A DNA stretch of 64,000 nucleotides, taken from positions 37,942-101,941 of the forward strand of contig JADJSZ010000026.1 in the NCBI GenBank assembly GCA_016711405.1. The letters run 5' to 3'. A program made the translations under genes and the position numbers. Below, in pieces: positions 43,289 through 51,044 of the stretch (within the stretch, counting starts at the first letter, position 1; every line of letters begins with the position of its first letter). Under the pieces are notes generated by a model. That model ran no database searches. It was not told the origin of the DNA and saw only the letters and a program-made list of their open reading frames with translations. The DNA is from Candidatus Hadersleviella danica (GTDB lineage Bacteria; Chloroflexota; Anaerolineae; Promineifilales; Promineifilaceae).

Positions 43289-43720
43289 ATGCCTTCCCTC
43301 ACCCGCTGGTTTATCAAAACAGGCTTCATCCACCTCATCGCCGCCTTAATCATCGGCGTGGCGCAAGTTGCCCCAGCGGCCGTGCCCGCCCTGCCCGCCT
43401 TGCGCGGCTTCGGCCCCGTCTACTTCCACCTCTTCCTCGTCGGCTGGGTTACGCAAATGATTTTTGGGGTCATTTATTGGATGTTCCCCATCGAGAGCAA
43501 GGCACGGCCGCGCGGCCGTTTGTGGATGGGCTGGCTCTCCTACGGCCTGCTCAACGGCGGGCTGTGGTTGCGCGTGGCGGCAGAGCCATTGCCTAGTAAT
43601 GTGCTCACCGATGGCTGGGGTTGGCTGTTGTTGGTCTCGGCCGTGTCCCAATGGCTCGGCATCACCCTCTTCACCCTCCTCGCATGGCCGCGTATCAAGG
43701 ATAGATATCGTGGTGGTTGA
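43289..43720 (+). CDS. Small membrane protein, haem-copper oxidase subunit I-like
   Basis: A 143-residue protein with four membrane segments. FIKTGFIHLIAALIIG, YFHLFLVGWVTQMIFGVIYWMFP and the second half resemble pieces of oxidase subunit I or NnrS-type proteins, with His residues in predicted helices at about 14 and 52. A related protein follows at 43810. Such short proteins accompany denitrification genes in Chloroflexota. They may bind haem or copper, but no role is proven. ATG 43289 follows CGCAATCCCC repeat bases. Confidence 0.65.
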   Translation: MPSLTRWFIKTGFIHLIAALIIGVAQVAPAAVPALPALRGFGPVYFHLFLVGWVTQMIFGVIYWMFPIESKARPRGRLWMGWLSYGLLNGGLWLRVAAEPLPSNVLTDGWGWLLLVSAVSQWLGITLFTLLAWPRIKDRYRGG

Positions 43721-43773
43721 CGGAGCAAGGCAGAGGAGCGGAGGAGCGGAGGAGCAGAGGGGAAATGACGCAC

Positions 43774-43809
43774 TAACCACTAATCACTAGCCACTAACCA
43801 CTACTCACC
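43774..43809. repeat. CACTAAC heptamer array
   Basis: About four CACTAAC/CACTAGC copies between two related membrane protein genes. Confidence 0.9.
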
Positions 43810-44214
43810 ATGCCCAAACTCTCCCAATGGTTCATCCGCCTTGCTTTTACCCACCTCATGTTGGGGAGTACCTTCGGCGCCATTATGTTGGCGGGCAAGG
43901 GGATTGCCCCTACGGCCAATTTTTGGTGGCTGTTGCCGTGGCATATCGAGAGCTTGCTCTGGGGTTGGGTGCTGAATTTGGTGTTGGGAACCGCTTTTTG
44001 GATTGTGCCCCGCTTCTGGAAGGCTCCCAACAGGGGCAACGAGGCGGGCGCGTATGCCGCCCTGTTCCTGCTCAACGGCGGCATCATTTTGGTCTGGTTA
44101 GCGGGGTGGTTCCGCACCGATTGGCTCATATTTGCGGGGCGGCTGGGGGAATTGGCGGCCGTGTTCGCCTTCGCCCACCACATCTGGCCCCGCATTGTGG
44201 CGCGGCAAGGGTGA
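43810..44214 (+). CDS. Second small membrane protein, paralogue of the preceding gene
   Basis: A 134-residue protein with four membrane segments. It aligns with its neighbour at the start (WFIRLAFTHLMLGSTFGAIML against WFIKTGFIHLIAALIIG) and at LPWHIESLLWGWVLNLVLGTAFWIVPRFW against YFHLFLVGWVTQMIFGVIYWMFP. The His residues in helices 1 and 2 are kept. The pair probably arose by duplication and could form a heterodimer in the membrane. Confidence 0.65.
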   Translation: MPKLSQWFIRLAFTHLMLGSTFGAIMLAGKGIAPTANFWWLLPWHIESLLWGWVLNLVLGTAFWIVPRFWKAPNRGNEAGAYAALFLLNGGIILVWLAGWFRTDWLIFAGRLGELAAVFAFAHHIWPRIVARQG

Positions 44215-44303
44215 TGAGGGAGGGAGGAAGAGAGGGGAGAGGGAGGACTTGTTCTATGCTATAATCCCTCCAAATCATTCGCCCAAGCAAATGGAGAAAA
44301 AAT

Positions 44304-44507
44304 ATGCTGACAACCGTCCAAGCAGTTGTGGAAAAGGGACAAATCAGGCTACTGGAACCCATCCCACTCCAAGCAGGCCAACGGCTCTTGGTCACATTTC
44401 TCACAGAAGATGAAATGAGATTTTGGCTACAAGCCAGTCAATCATCCCTGATAGACATCTGGGACAATGAAGAGGATGATGTTTATGCTGAATTACTTGA
44501 AGGGTAA
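44304..44507 (+). CDS. Putative antitoxin (DUF104/AbrB-like)
   Basis: A 67-residue protein starting MLTTVQAVVEKGQIRLLEPIPLQAGQRLLVTFL, which is the small beta-strand pattern of DUF104 antitoxins. The C-terminus is acidic (DIWDNEEDDVYAELLEG), as expected for toxin binding. It overlaps the next gene by 23 bp and is AT-rich. Confidence 0.75.
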   Translation: MLTTVQAVVEKGQIRLLEPIPLQAGQRLLVTFLTEDEMRFWLQASQSSLIDIWDNEEDDVYAELLEG

Positions 44508-44814
44508 CATCGTTCTCATCCAATACCCGTTTTCAGACTTGGCAGGCTCTAAGGTACGCCCTGCCATTGTGGTCAATGCGCCACATTCATCTCAGGATTT
44601 GATGATTGTTCCGCTCACCAGCCGTACCCACTCGCTAATGGCGGGTGAATTTGTCTTAAACGATTGGCAACCAGCAGGGCTAAATGTTCCTTCGGCTGTT
44701 AAACGAGGGGTCTACACAATCCATGCCAGCCTATGCCTCAAGCGCATTGGGCAAATTACATCGGCCGACCAAGCCTTATTGAGAGCCTCACTTAAGCATT
44801 GGCTTGATTTGTAA
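44485..44814 (+). CDS. MazF/PemK-family toxin
   Basis: A 109-residue endoribonuclease toxin. The hallmark GNIVLIQYPFSDLAGSKVRP is at residues 7-26, followed by AIVV and later VPLTSRTHSLMAGEF. Family members cut mRNA at short motifs. I prefer ATG 44485, which gives the usual short N-terminus, over ATG 44467. It follows its antitoxin with a 23-bp overlap. Confidence 0.82.
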   Translation: MLNYLKGNIVLIQYPFSDLAGSKVRPAIVVNAPHSSQDLMIVPLTSRTHSLMAGEFVLNDWQPAGLNVPSAVKRGVYTIHASLCLKRIGQITSADQALLRASLKHWLDL

Positions 44815-44873
44815 AGTAACAAGAATAGAGAGAGGGGTTTTCGGAAGCTGAATGACGACGTTCTCCTCTCTCC

Positions 44874-46732
44874 CTACTGCACATCGGCCGCACAGCGAAA
44901 CCCAATCGTGGCTCGGCTCACGGCCGGGTCAAAAAAGGTGCGCTGGCTCACCGTCAGCTCCTCCACCAACGAAAACCACGAGCCACCCCGCAACACCTTA
45001 TACTCACCTTCCGCTGGCCCGCGTGGATTAGATTGCGAGGCCGTCTCATAATAATCCCGTTCATACCAATCGTTCACCCACTCGGCCACATTGCCCAGCA
45101 TGTTATACGTGCCGATGGGCGAACGGCCGTTGGCATAACTGGTCACAGGGGCAGTGTCGCGGTGGCCATCGTCCACAGTGCCATCCCCCCCCTCGCGGGA
45201 GCAATTGGCATCGCAAAAGTTCAGCCGCGTGCCATCAAACGCATCCCCCCACGGAAAAAGGGTGCGCTGGAGCTGGGTGGGGCTGTAGCCGGCCGCTCGC
45301 TCCCATTCCGCCTCGCTCGGCAGGCGGGCATCGCGCCAGCGGCAAAAGGTATCCGCCCCATACCAATCTACAAACAAGACGGGGTAATTGGCGTATTCGG
45401 CCGTGCCGTAATAAGTTGGGTGGTAAGAAGCCCCCAAATTGCCGGGCAAACGGCACACGCCCGCATCCACACATTGGGCATATTGGGCGTTCGTCACCTC
45501 TGTCTCATCAATAAAATAGGGGTCAAGCGTGACCAATTGGGAGGGTTTTTCGTCGGGGTCGCCGTCGTCATTGCCCAAGCGAAACACCCCGCCGGGCATG
45601 TAGAGCATTCGCATCCCCGTTTGGCTAATCAGTGGGGCAGGGGTGGGAGTGGGCGGCACAGTGGCGGGCGGGATGGGCGTGCGGGTCGGGGCAATGCCCG
45701 TCAGCACGGCCAGCACTTGGGATTGAACGGTGGCTGTGGCCGCATCGGGGCTACCACCCACCAACTCTTCGCGGTCGAGCAGGCTCAGGCTGACCACGGC
45801 GATGACCAAGATGAGCAGAACTACCGTCAGGCCCCAGATGGTGCGGGTGGGCATGGTGCGGCGGGGTTTGCCTGCGCTCGGTTGTGGCCACGGGGCGAGG
45901 GTGGGATCGGCCGTGCGGCGGCCTGTTGTGGGGGTGGATGGGGTTTGAGCGGCCGTCACCCCCAGTGGGTTATTCAACGCATGGGCAAAATCAGCCACCT
46001 TTTCGTAGCGGGCGGCCGGTTGCAAACTAAGGGCGCGGTTGGCCACCAAGGCCAGATAGGGCGGGGTGTCGGGGTTCAGTTCGCGGGCGGAGGTGAGCGT
46101 GGCCAGCCCGCTCTCCCGCTTGAGCGCGGCTGAGGGTGGTTGGTTGGTCAGCAAGGCGTAAAGCGTCGCCCCGAGGCTGTAAATGTCGCTGGCGGCCGTG
46201 GCATCTTGTTGCCGCCTCTGCTCGGGTGGGGCAAATCCCTCCACCCCCACGGGCACACCCAACTCGGGCAAGCCCGTATCTACCACAAACAGCTCTCCCG
46301 CAGGACTAAGGCGCAAATTGGCGGGTTTCAGGTTGAGGTGGAACACCCCTTGGCCGTGCAGATAGGTGAGCGGGTCGGCGGCCGATTGCAACCATGCCAC
46401 CGCCCGCTCGGGCGGCAAAGGCCGTATTGGTCGAGTAGCTCTTGCAGGCTGGCTCCCGCCACAAAATCGCTGACAAGGTAATGCCCGACCCCTTCCACCC
46501 GGAAATGGTCGCGCCATGCGGGCAGTTGGGGGTGGCGCAGGCCAGCCAAGCGGCGAAATTGGCGCGGCCATAGTTGGCGGATGGCTTCGTCGTCGCGCAG
46601 GTACTCTTTGAGGGCGTATTCTCGCTGGTCGGCCGTGTCCCACACCCTGTAAACAGCGCCATGCGCCCCTCGGCCGAGCAAGCTGTGGATGCGGTAGCGT
46701 TTGGAGATGGTTTCGCCGGGCAAATAAGGCAT
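44874..46732 (-). CDS. Pseudokinase-SUMF1 (formylglycine-type) fusion (frameshifted)
   Basis: A protein of about 619 residues. The N-terminal kinase fold has a glycine loop (LLGRGAHGAVYRVWD, about 18-32) and Lys in YALKEYL. The catalytic loop reads HLNLKPANL instead of HRDLKPxN, so the catalytic Asp is Asn, and DFG is replaced by DTG. It is probably a pseudokinase. A membrane helix (WGLTVVLLILVIAVVSLSLL) and Pro-rich linker follow, then an external SUMF1 domain (PSEAEWERAAGY; NVAEWVNDWYE; VLRGGSWFS; ATIGFRCA). The Cys pair of active FGE is absent. A break near 46421 is repaired by one added G. Confidence 0.8.
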
Positions 46733-46797
46733 GGGGAGCAGGGGAGCAGAGGGGCAGGGGAGAAGCTGATAGCTGAAAGCTAACTGCTGATAGCTAA
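46733..46797. repeat. GGGGAGCAGA and AGCTGATAGCTAA repeats
   Basis: GAGCAGGGGAGCAGAGGGGCAGGGG-type units and AGCTGATAGCTGAAAGCTAA units upstream of the pseudokinase fusion and abutting the PIN gene stop. Confidence 0.8.
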
Positions 46798-47213
46798 TTC
46801 CACGGGTTGATGAGGGTTACACCGGTGTGGGCGAAGTCAATTTCGTTGCGGGTGGCGAGGGGGAGGTTGTGGTGCAGGGCGATGGCGGCGATGAGGGAGT
46901 CTATGGCGGGGAGCGGCCGTCCCATTTGCCCCAGTTCGGCGCACAATTTGCCCCATGCCAGCATGACGGGCAGGGTGGGGGAGAGGATGCGGCCGTGGAA
47001 ACGGGTCAATAAATCATCTTCGAGCCAGCTTTGCAACCCCTCCCGGCGGGGCACATCACCCAATTTGTGGATGCCTTTCTGAATTTCGCCAATGGTAATG
47101 GTGCTGAGGTAAACCTGCTCATCCGCCAGCCCGTGCATCCATGCCACGACCTGTGGGTTGGGCTGGCGTGCCACCAATTCGGAAACGACGCAGGTATCGA
47201 GGAGGTAGTTCAT
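46794..47213 (-). CDS. PIN-domain toxin (FitB/VapC-like)
   Basis: A 139-residue PIN ribonuclease. Asp in MNYLLDTCVVSELV (residue 6), Glu in TITIGEIQKGI (about 44) and Asp in LPAIDSLIAAIA (about 105) are the expected acidic residues, and DFAHTGVTLINPW is typical of FitB-like VapC C-termini. It is followed upstream by a Phd/YefM gene, with a 21-bp gap. Confidence 0.87.
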   Translation of the reverse strand: MNYLLDTCVVSELVARQPNPQVVAWMHGLADEQVYLSTITIGEIQKGIHKLGDVPRREGLQSWLEDDLLTRFHGRILSPTLPVMLAWGKLCAELGQMGRPLPAIDSLIAAIALHHNLPLATRNEIDFAHTGVTLINPWN

Positions 47214-47234
47214 GGGCGCATGTGCAAAAGAAAT

Positions 47235-47501
47235 TTACGGTTCAAGGACAAAGCCCTCCCGCAAGGGGGTGGTGTCGCGGGTCAGGTCGAGGTCGGCCGT
47301 GGCCAAAGGCGAGGTGCGAAAAAAATCTACCAAGGATGAGTGGGTGTAGTTGGCTGTTAACCGCCTGTAATCTTCATAGGAGAGAATGACCACCGCTTGT
47401 GAGCCATGCCTTGTGACAACTTGGGGGCCAACGGCCAACGCCTCGTTGACCACTTGGCTAAATCTATTTTTTGCGTCTTGTAATTGCCAGCTTTTTACCA
47501 T
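47235..47501 (-). CDS. Phd/YefM-family antitoxin
   Basis: An 88-residue antitoxin. WQLQDAKNRFSQVVNEAL and GPQVVTRHGSQAVVILSYEDY-like segments are the Phd/YefM DNA-binding pattern. I chose ATG 47501, which has GGAGG 5 bases upstream; an in-frame ATG at 47504 and GTG 47513 are alternatives. It pairs with the PIN toxin downstream. Confidence 0.87.
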   Translation of the reverse strand: MVKSWQLQDAKNRFSQVVNEALAVGPQVVTRHGSQAVVILSYEDYRRLTANYTHSSLVDFFRTSPLATADLDLTRDTTPLREGFVLEP

Positions 47502-47670
47502 CATAACCTCCACTGTGAAAATTGTTTCACCGTTTGCTTAGTCTACGCTCAGATTCTGTCTAGTCTGTCTAGCTCAATTATAAGAGCAAGATGAATAATG
47601 GGTCAAGCCAAGAAAACAAAAAGTGGGCCGTTATGACCCACTTTTGCAAACCAGCCCATTGGGTTGGGGA

Positions 47671-48420
47671 TTAGCGGCGACGACGGCCGATTAAGACCCG
47701 CAAGGCCAAGCCGAGGCTGAGGATGAGCGCGGCCGTCCACACCACCACACCCAGCAAGGTGAACCGTACCAAGCGCGTATCCTCGGCCGTGGCGGGGGTG
47801 GTGGGCGCAGGGAGCTGACTCCAGCCGGGTTGGGCAAAATTGTAGACAGGTGGCGGGGGGGGCGGGGGCAGAGTGGCTTGTTGCTCGGCCGCAAACTGCT
47901 CTTCGCGCCACATCAGTACCACCATCGTAATTACCCCACTGACAATGGCCATATCGGCGATGTTGAAAATGGGCCAATCGAGAATTGCAAAATCGAGGCG
48001 GGGGTAGTTTTCGACGAGCGGCCGTAAGTTAATATGAATAAAATCGGTCACATGGCCGAGGCGAAAGCGGTCTATCAAGTTATTGCCGGCCGCTCCACCC
48101 ATCATCAACCCCAATGCCCACCGGGCCAAGCGAGCTTGGGCGGGTAGCTGGGTATTAAAATAAATGATGAACCCGATGACGATAACCGCGACAGTTGAAA
48201 AGACCCAGCCCGAACCTCTAAAAGTACCAAAAGCGGCACCCGTGTTATAGGCGTGTAAAAAGTTGAAGTACTGCCCAATGCTGGCAATGGGGTAAACCAC
48301 ACCACCACCGGGAATAGTCGCTTCGACCCACCATTTGCTGGCTTGGTCTAGCACGAGGATAACGGCCGCGACCACATAAACGATACTCATTTGTTGCCAA
48401 GTTGCTTTTTGGTTCATCAT
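47671..48420 (-). CDS. lspA: Signal peptidase II with C-terminal extension
   Basis: The aspartic protease that cleaves prolipoproteins after lipidation. The core has four membrane segments, with catalytic Asp in GNNLIDRFRLG (about 115-125) and in FNIADMAI (about 150-157); DQASKWWVEATI is the usual start. About 80 residues follow that are absent from ordinary LspA (about 160 residues): a Pro-rich linker (LPPPPPPPVYNF) and one more membrane helix ending in RRRR. This fits an organism with many lipoproteins. I chose ATG 48420 rather than an upstream ATG. Confidence 0.87.
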   Translation of the reverse strand: MMNQKATWQQMSIVYVVAAVILVLDQASKWWVEATIPGGGVVYPIASIGQYFNFLHAYNTGAAFGTFRGSGWVFSTVAVIVIGFIIYFNTQLPAQARLARWALGLMMGGAAGNNLIDRFRLGHVTDFIHINLRPLVENYPRLDFAILDWPIFNIADMAIVSGVITMVVLMWREEQFAAEQQATLPPPPPPPVYNFAQPGWSQLPAPTTPATAEDTRLVRFTLLGVVVWTAALILSLGLALRVLIGRRRR

Positions 48421-48465
48421 GGGCGGGAATTGTAGCATAATTGCGCCGGAAACAGGGTGGCGCAT

Positions 48466-48500
48466 AAAAAAATCCAGCCTTGGGGGCTGGATTTTGTTTT
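48466..48500 (-). terminator. Bidirectional Rho-independent terminator
   Basis: An 11-bp stem AAAATCCAGCC / GGCTGGATTTT with a TTGGG loop, A-rich on the left and T-rich on the right. It lies downstream of the 48530 gene on the minus strand. Confidence 0.9.
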
Positions 48501-48529
48501 AGAGGAGGGTGAGTCGGCCGTTAAATGAT

Positions 48530-49411
48530 TTATTGAGCGGCCACATCGGTCGTAATGAAGAAATCACCTTGGGTGAGCAATTCATTATTAACCCAAATTT
48601 CGACAACGTATTCCCCCGGTTGGAAACCTGTGGGAGGTTTCAGGTAAACGTAGCCGGGGCCTTCATTGCCATATTGCCAAATTTCATTGCCCCCGTTAAT
48701 CACCTCGCCCTCGTGGCGCCAAAGCCAAGACCAAACCATGCCATCGGCCATTTGCTCATACTCAAAGGTCGCGTAGAGCATGAAACGCCCTTCGGTGAAC
48801 AATTTACGGGGGTTGGTGGCCTGTAAATCGAGGTCTACTTCGGTGGCAAAAGCGAGGGGGGTTAAGCGGGTCTCGGCCGTGAGTTCGGCGGTTGGCTCAA
48901 ATTTGTTGTATTCAGCAGGGAGGGTTGGTGCGGCGCGTTCGAGGGAGGGGTCGGCCGTCTCGCCTTCTAGCTCATCTCGTTCAAGCGTTTCTTCGACATC
49001 GGCCAAACCTGAGCTGGGCGTATTGTTGAAAGTGAGGCCACGAACAATGACCACTTCTGGGGTGGTGGGGGTGTCGGCGATTTCGTTGTTTAAGGAGGAG
49101 AGGGGGGTGTTGACGGCGTTGGCGGCCGTGGTGGGGGCAGGTTTGGCGTTTTCAATGAGGGCAATGCGGGTGATGTTATCACTGGCCCCTTGAAAAACAT
49201 ACATAGCGACAAAGAGAGTTGTCACCATGAGGCCGAGCGTTGCCAGAGAATAACTCTGCATGTTTTGCTCGGCTTGCCGCCTGAGAAAGTAATAGGGGGA
49301 GCGCTTTGATTCCCGCCAAAACCGAATGGTTTGGCCAGCCGCTAAGAGAATCAGTGAGCCTAATCCCCCCATGAGCCAAGGTATAATCGTATGCGCGAAT
49401 TGGTTAGCCAA
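48530..49411 (-). CDS. Hypothetical membrane-anchored protein
   Basis: A 293-residue protein with two membrane segments at about 10-28 and 54-74, enclosing the short cytoplasmic loop RFWRESKRSPYYFLRRQAEQ. The rest is a long external linker rich in Thr, Pro and Glu, then a beta-rich C-terminal domain of about 100 residues (MLYATFEYEQMADGMVWSWLW; GYVYLKPPTGFQPGEYVVEIW; FFITTDVAAQ). The C-terminal domain resembles small beta-sandwich domains that follow linkers in Chloroflexota surface proteins. Function unknown. Confidence 0.65.
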   Translation of the reverse strand: MANQFAHTIIPWLMGGLGSLILLAAGQTIRFWRESKRSPYYFLRRQAEQNMQSYSLATLGLMVTTLFVAMYVFQGASDNITRIALIENAKPAPTTAANAVNTPLSSLNNEIADTPTTPEVVIVRGLTFNNTPSSGLADVEETLERDELEGETADPSLERAAPTLPAEYNKFEPTAELTAETRLTPLAFATEVDLDLQATNPRKLFTEGRFMLYATFEYEQMADGMVWSWLWRHEGEVINGGNEIWQYGNEGPGYVYLKPPTGFQPGEYVVEIWVNNELLTQGDFFITTDVAAQ

Positions 49412-49900
49412 AGTTGCACTGCCTTACTGTTACGGTGACGATTATTTGTGCCCTCATAAACCAGAGCAGTTTATGGTATGAACTGTTTTCATGGGGCTGG
49501 GTCAAACCTGTCGTATTTCTAAATTAAGAAGAGCAGGGAAAATCGTGACCGTAGAGTTTAGATTTGGGCGTTGGTATGCCTGTCGGCCGCATGAAATGCG
49601 AACCACTAACTGATTATTATAACTATCCGCCCTAAAGAATCAAGATGCACCCAGAGGCGGCTCCAAAATGCCCCTGAAATGTCACTCAAATGGGAAGGTG
49701 GAAAATGAGCGAAAGAGGGGTCGTTACCTCTGGTAAAAGCTGGTTTGCGGCCGCTGATCCCCCCATTTGTACTGGGCAGGTACAACCATTAAATTTGGCA
49801 CAGACCAATGTGTTTGGGGGGTAAAACCGTCTGTGCCACCCTTCTCTCGCACCGCCAAAACCATTTTTACTTATCACTTTTTACCAGCTACAATAACATT
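49412..49900. other. 490-bp spacer with inverted repeats, no gene seen
   Basis: Divergent genes flank this gap. It contains TTGTAC (49768-49773) / GTACAA (49780-49785) and GGCACAGAC (49797-49805) / GTCTGTGCC (49829-49837). Unlike most gaps in this window it holds no heptamer array. I see no tRNA or coding motif. Promoters for both flanking genes should be here, but I could not define them. Confidence 0.5.
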
Positions 49901-50998
49901 ATGCCACAGTATCCCCTTAACCTGTACGATTTAAGCCAGCCCCAGCTAGAGCAACTGCTGGCGGGGTGGGGATTCGGCCGCACCCATGCCGACCAACTGT
50001 GGCGCGGCCTTTATCGAGAGCACATCACCCACCTGAGCGAGTTGACCGAGTTGCGCCCTGCGTTGCGGGAGAAACTCACGGCCGAAGCCCGCCTCGTCCA
50101 CCTCACCCCCCGCCTCACCCAGCACAGTAGCGACGGCTACACCCACAAATTCCTGCTCAACCTCGCCGATGGCCAAGCCATTGAAACGGTGATTATGCGT
50201 TTTGAGGCGCGGCGGGAGTTGCCCGAACAGACCCGCCGCTACACCGCCTGTATCAGCACCCAAGCAGGGTGCGCAATGGGGTGCGTTTTTTGCGCCACAG
50301 GGCAGATGGGCTTCACGCGCCACCTCACCGCTGGCGAAATTGTGGGGCAAGTGCTGTTTGTGCAACGCTATTTGGCCGAGCGGGGAGCCTCGCTCCGCAA
50401 TATCGTCCTCATGGGTATGGGCGAGCCGTTGCACAACTATGAAAACACGATGCAAGCCATCGAAACCATGACCGACCACAAAGGATTGGCCATCGCTCCG
50501 CGCCACATCACGCTAAGCACGGTGGGCTTGCCCCATGCCATTCGGCGCATGGCGGATGAGGGGCGGCGGGTCAATTTGGCCGTCTCGCTCCACGGGGCGA
50601 CCGATGCCCAGCGGCAAGCGCTTGTGCCGCCCGCCAAAAAGTGGCCGCTGGCCGACTTGTTGGCGGCGTGTCGCTATTACACGGCCGCTCTCCGCCGGCG
50701 CATCTTCTTCGAGTGGGCACTCATCGAAGGGGAAAACGACACGGCCGAGCAAGCGCACGAACTCGGCCGTCTCCTGCAAGACCAAACCGCCCATATCAAC
50801 CTCATCCCGCTTAACCCCACCGCTGGTTACGCAGGCCAACCCAGCCAACCCGAGCGCGTCCGCGCCTTCCAAGCCATCCTCGCCCAATACGGCCTGCCCA
50901 GCACCGTCCGCCAACGGCGCGGCATTGATATTGATGCGGGCTGTGGCCAGTTAGCCAATAAAGTGGTTAGTGGGGAGTGGCTAGTGGTTAGTGAGTAG
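49901..50998 (+). CDS. rlmN: 23S rRNA/tRNA adenine-C2 methyltransferase RlmN
   Basis: A radical SAM enzyme that methylates A2503 of 23S rRNA and A37 of some tRNAs. The cluster motif CAMGCVFC lies at about 120-127, preceded by TACISTQAG. MGMGEPLHNYENT and ISTVG-like TLSTVGLPHAIRRMA follow. The active-site Cys is in GCGQLANK near the end. About 355 residues match RlmN. The last eleven residues (VVSGEWLVVSE) are encoded by TTAGTGG heptamers (50961-50998), so the normal stop has been lost or moved. ATG 49901 is chosen over an upstream start. Confidence 0.93.
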   Translation: MPQYPLNLYDLSQPQLEQLLAGWGFGRTHADQLWRGLYREHITHLSELTELRPALREKLTAEARLVHLTPRLTQHSSDGYTHKFLLNLADGQAIETVIMRFEARRELPEQTRRYTACISTQAGCAMGCVFCATGQMGFTRHLTAGEIVGQVLFVQRYLAERGASLRNIVLMGMGEPLHNYENTMQAIETMTDHKGLAIAPRHITLSTVGLPHAIRRMADEGRRVNLAVSLHGATDAQRQALVPPAKKWPLADLLAACRYYTAALRRRIFFEWALIEGENDTAEQAHELGRLLQDQTAHINLIPLNPTAGYAGQPSQPERVRAFQAILAQYGLPSTVRQRRGIDIDAGCGQLANKVVSGEWLVVSE

Positions 50999-51044
50999 TT
51001 CCCCATCCGCAATCCGCATTCACCAATCCCCAATTCCTAAGCCC
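50961..51044. repeat. TTAGTGG array plus CGCAATC/CGCATTC array
   Basis: GTGGTTAGTGGGGAGTGGCTAG units overlap the end of rlmN, followed by CCGCAATCCGCATTCACC units up to the next ATG. Confidence 0.9.

Noticed and set aside
42858..43349. Pro/Arg-rich open frames on both strands of the G/C block
   Set aside because: They are translations of homopolymer runs and have no codon structure.
45033..46133. 366-residue plus-strand frame
   Set aside because: Antisense to the SUMF1 domain and linker of the pseudokinase fusion.
49412..49900. tRNA or small RNA in the 490-bp gap
   Set aside because: The inverted repeats do not form a cloverleaf and no T-loop or anticodon arm is visible.
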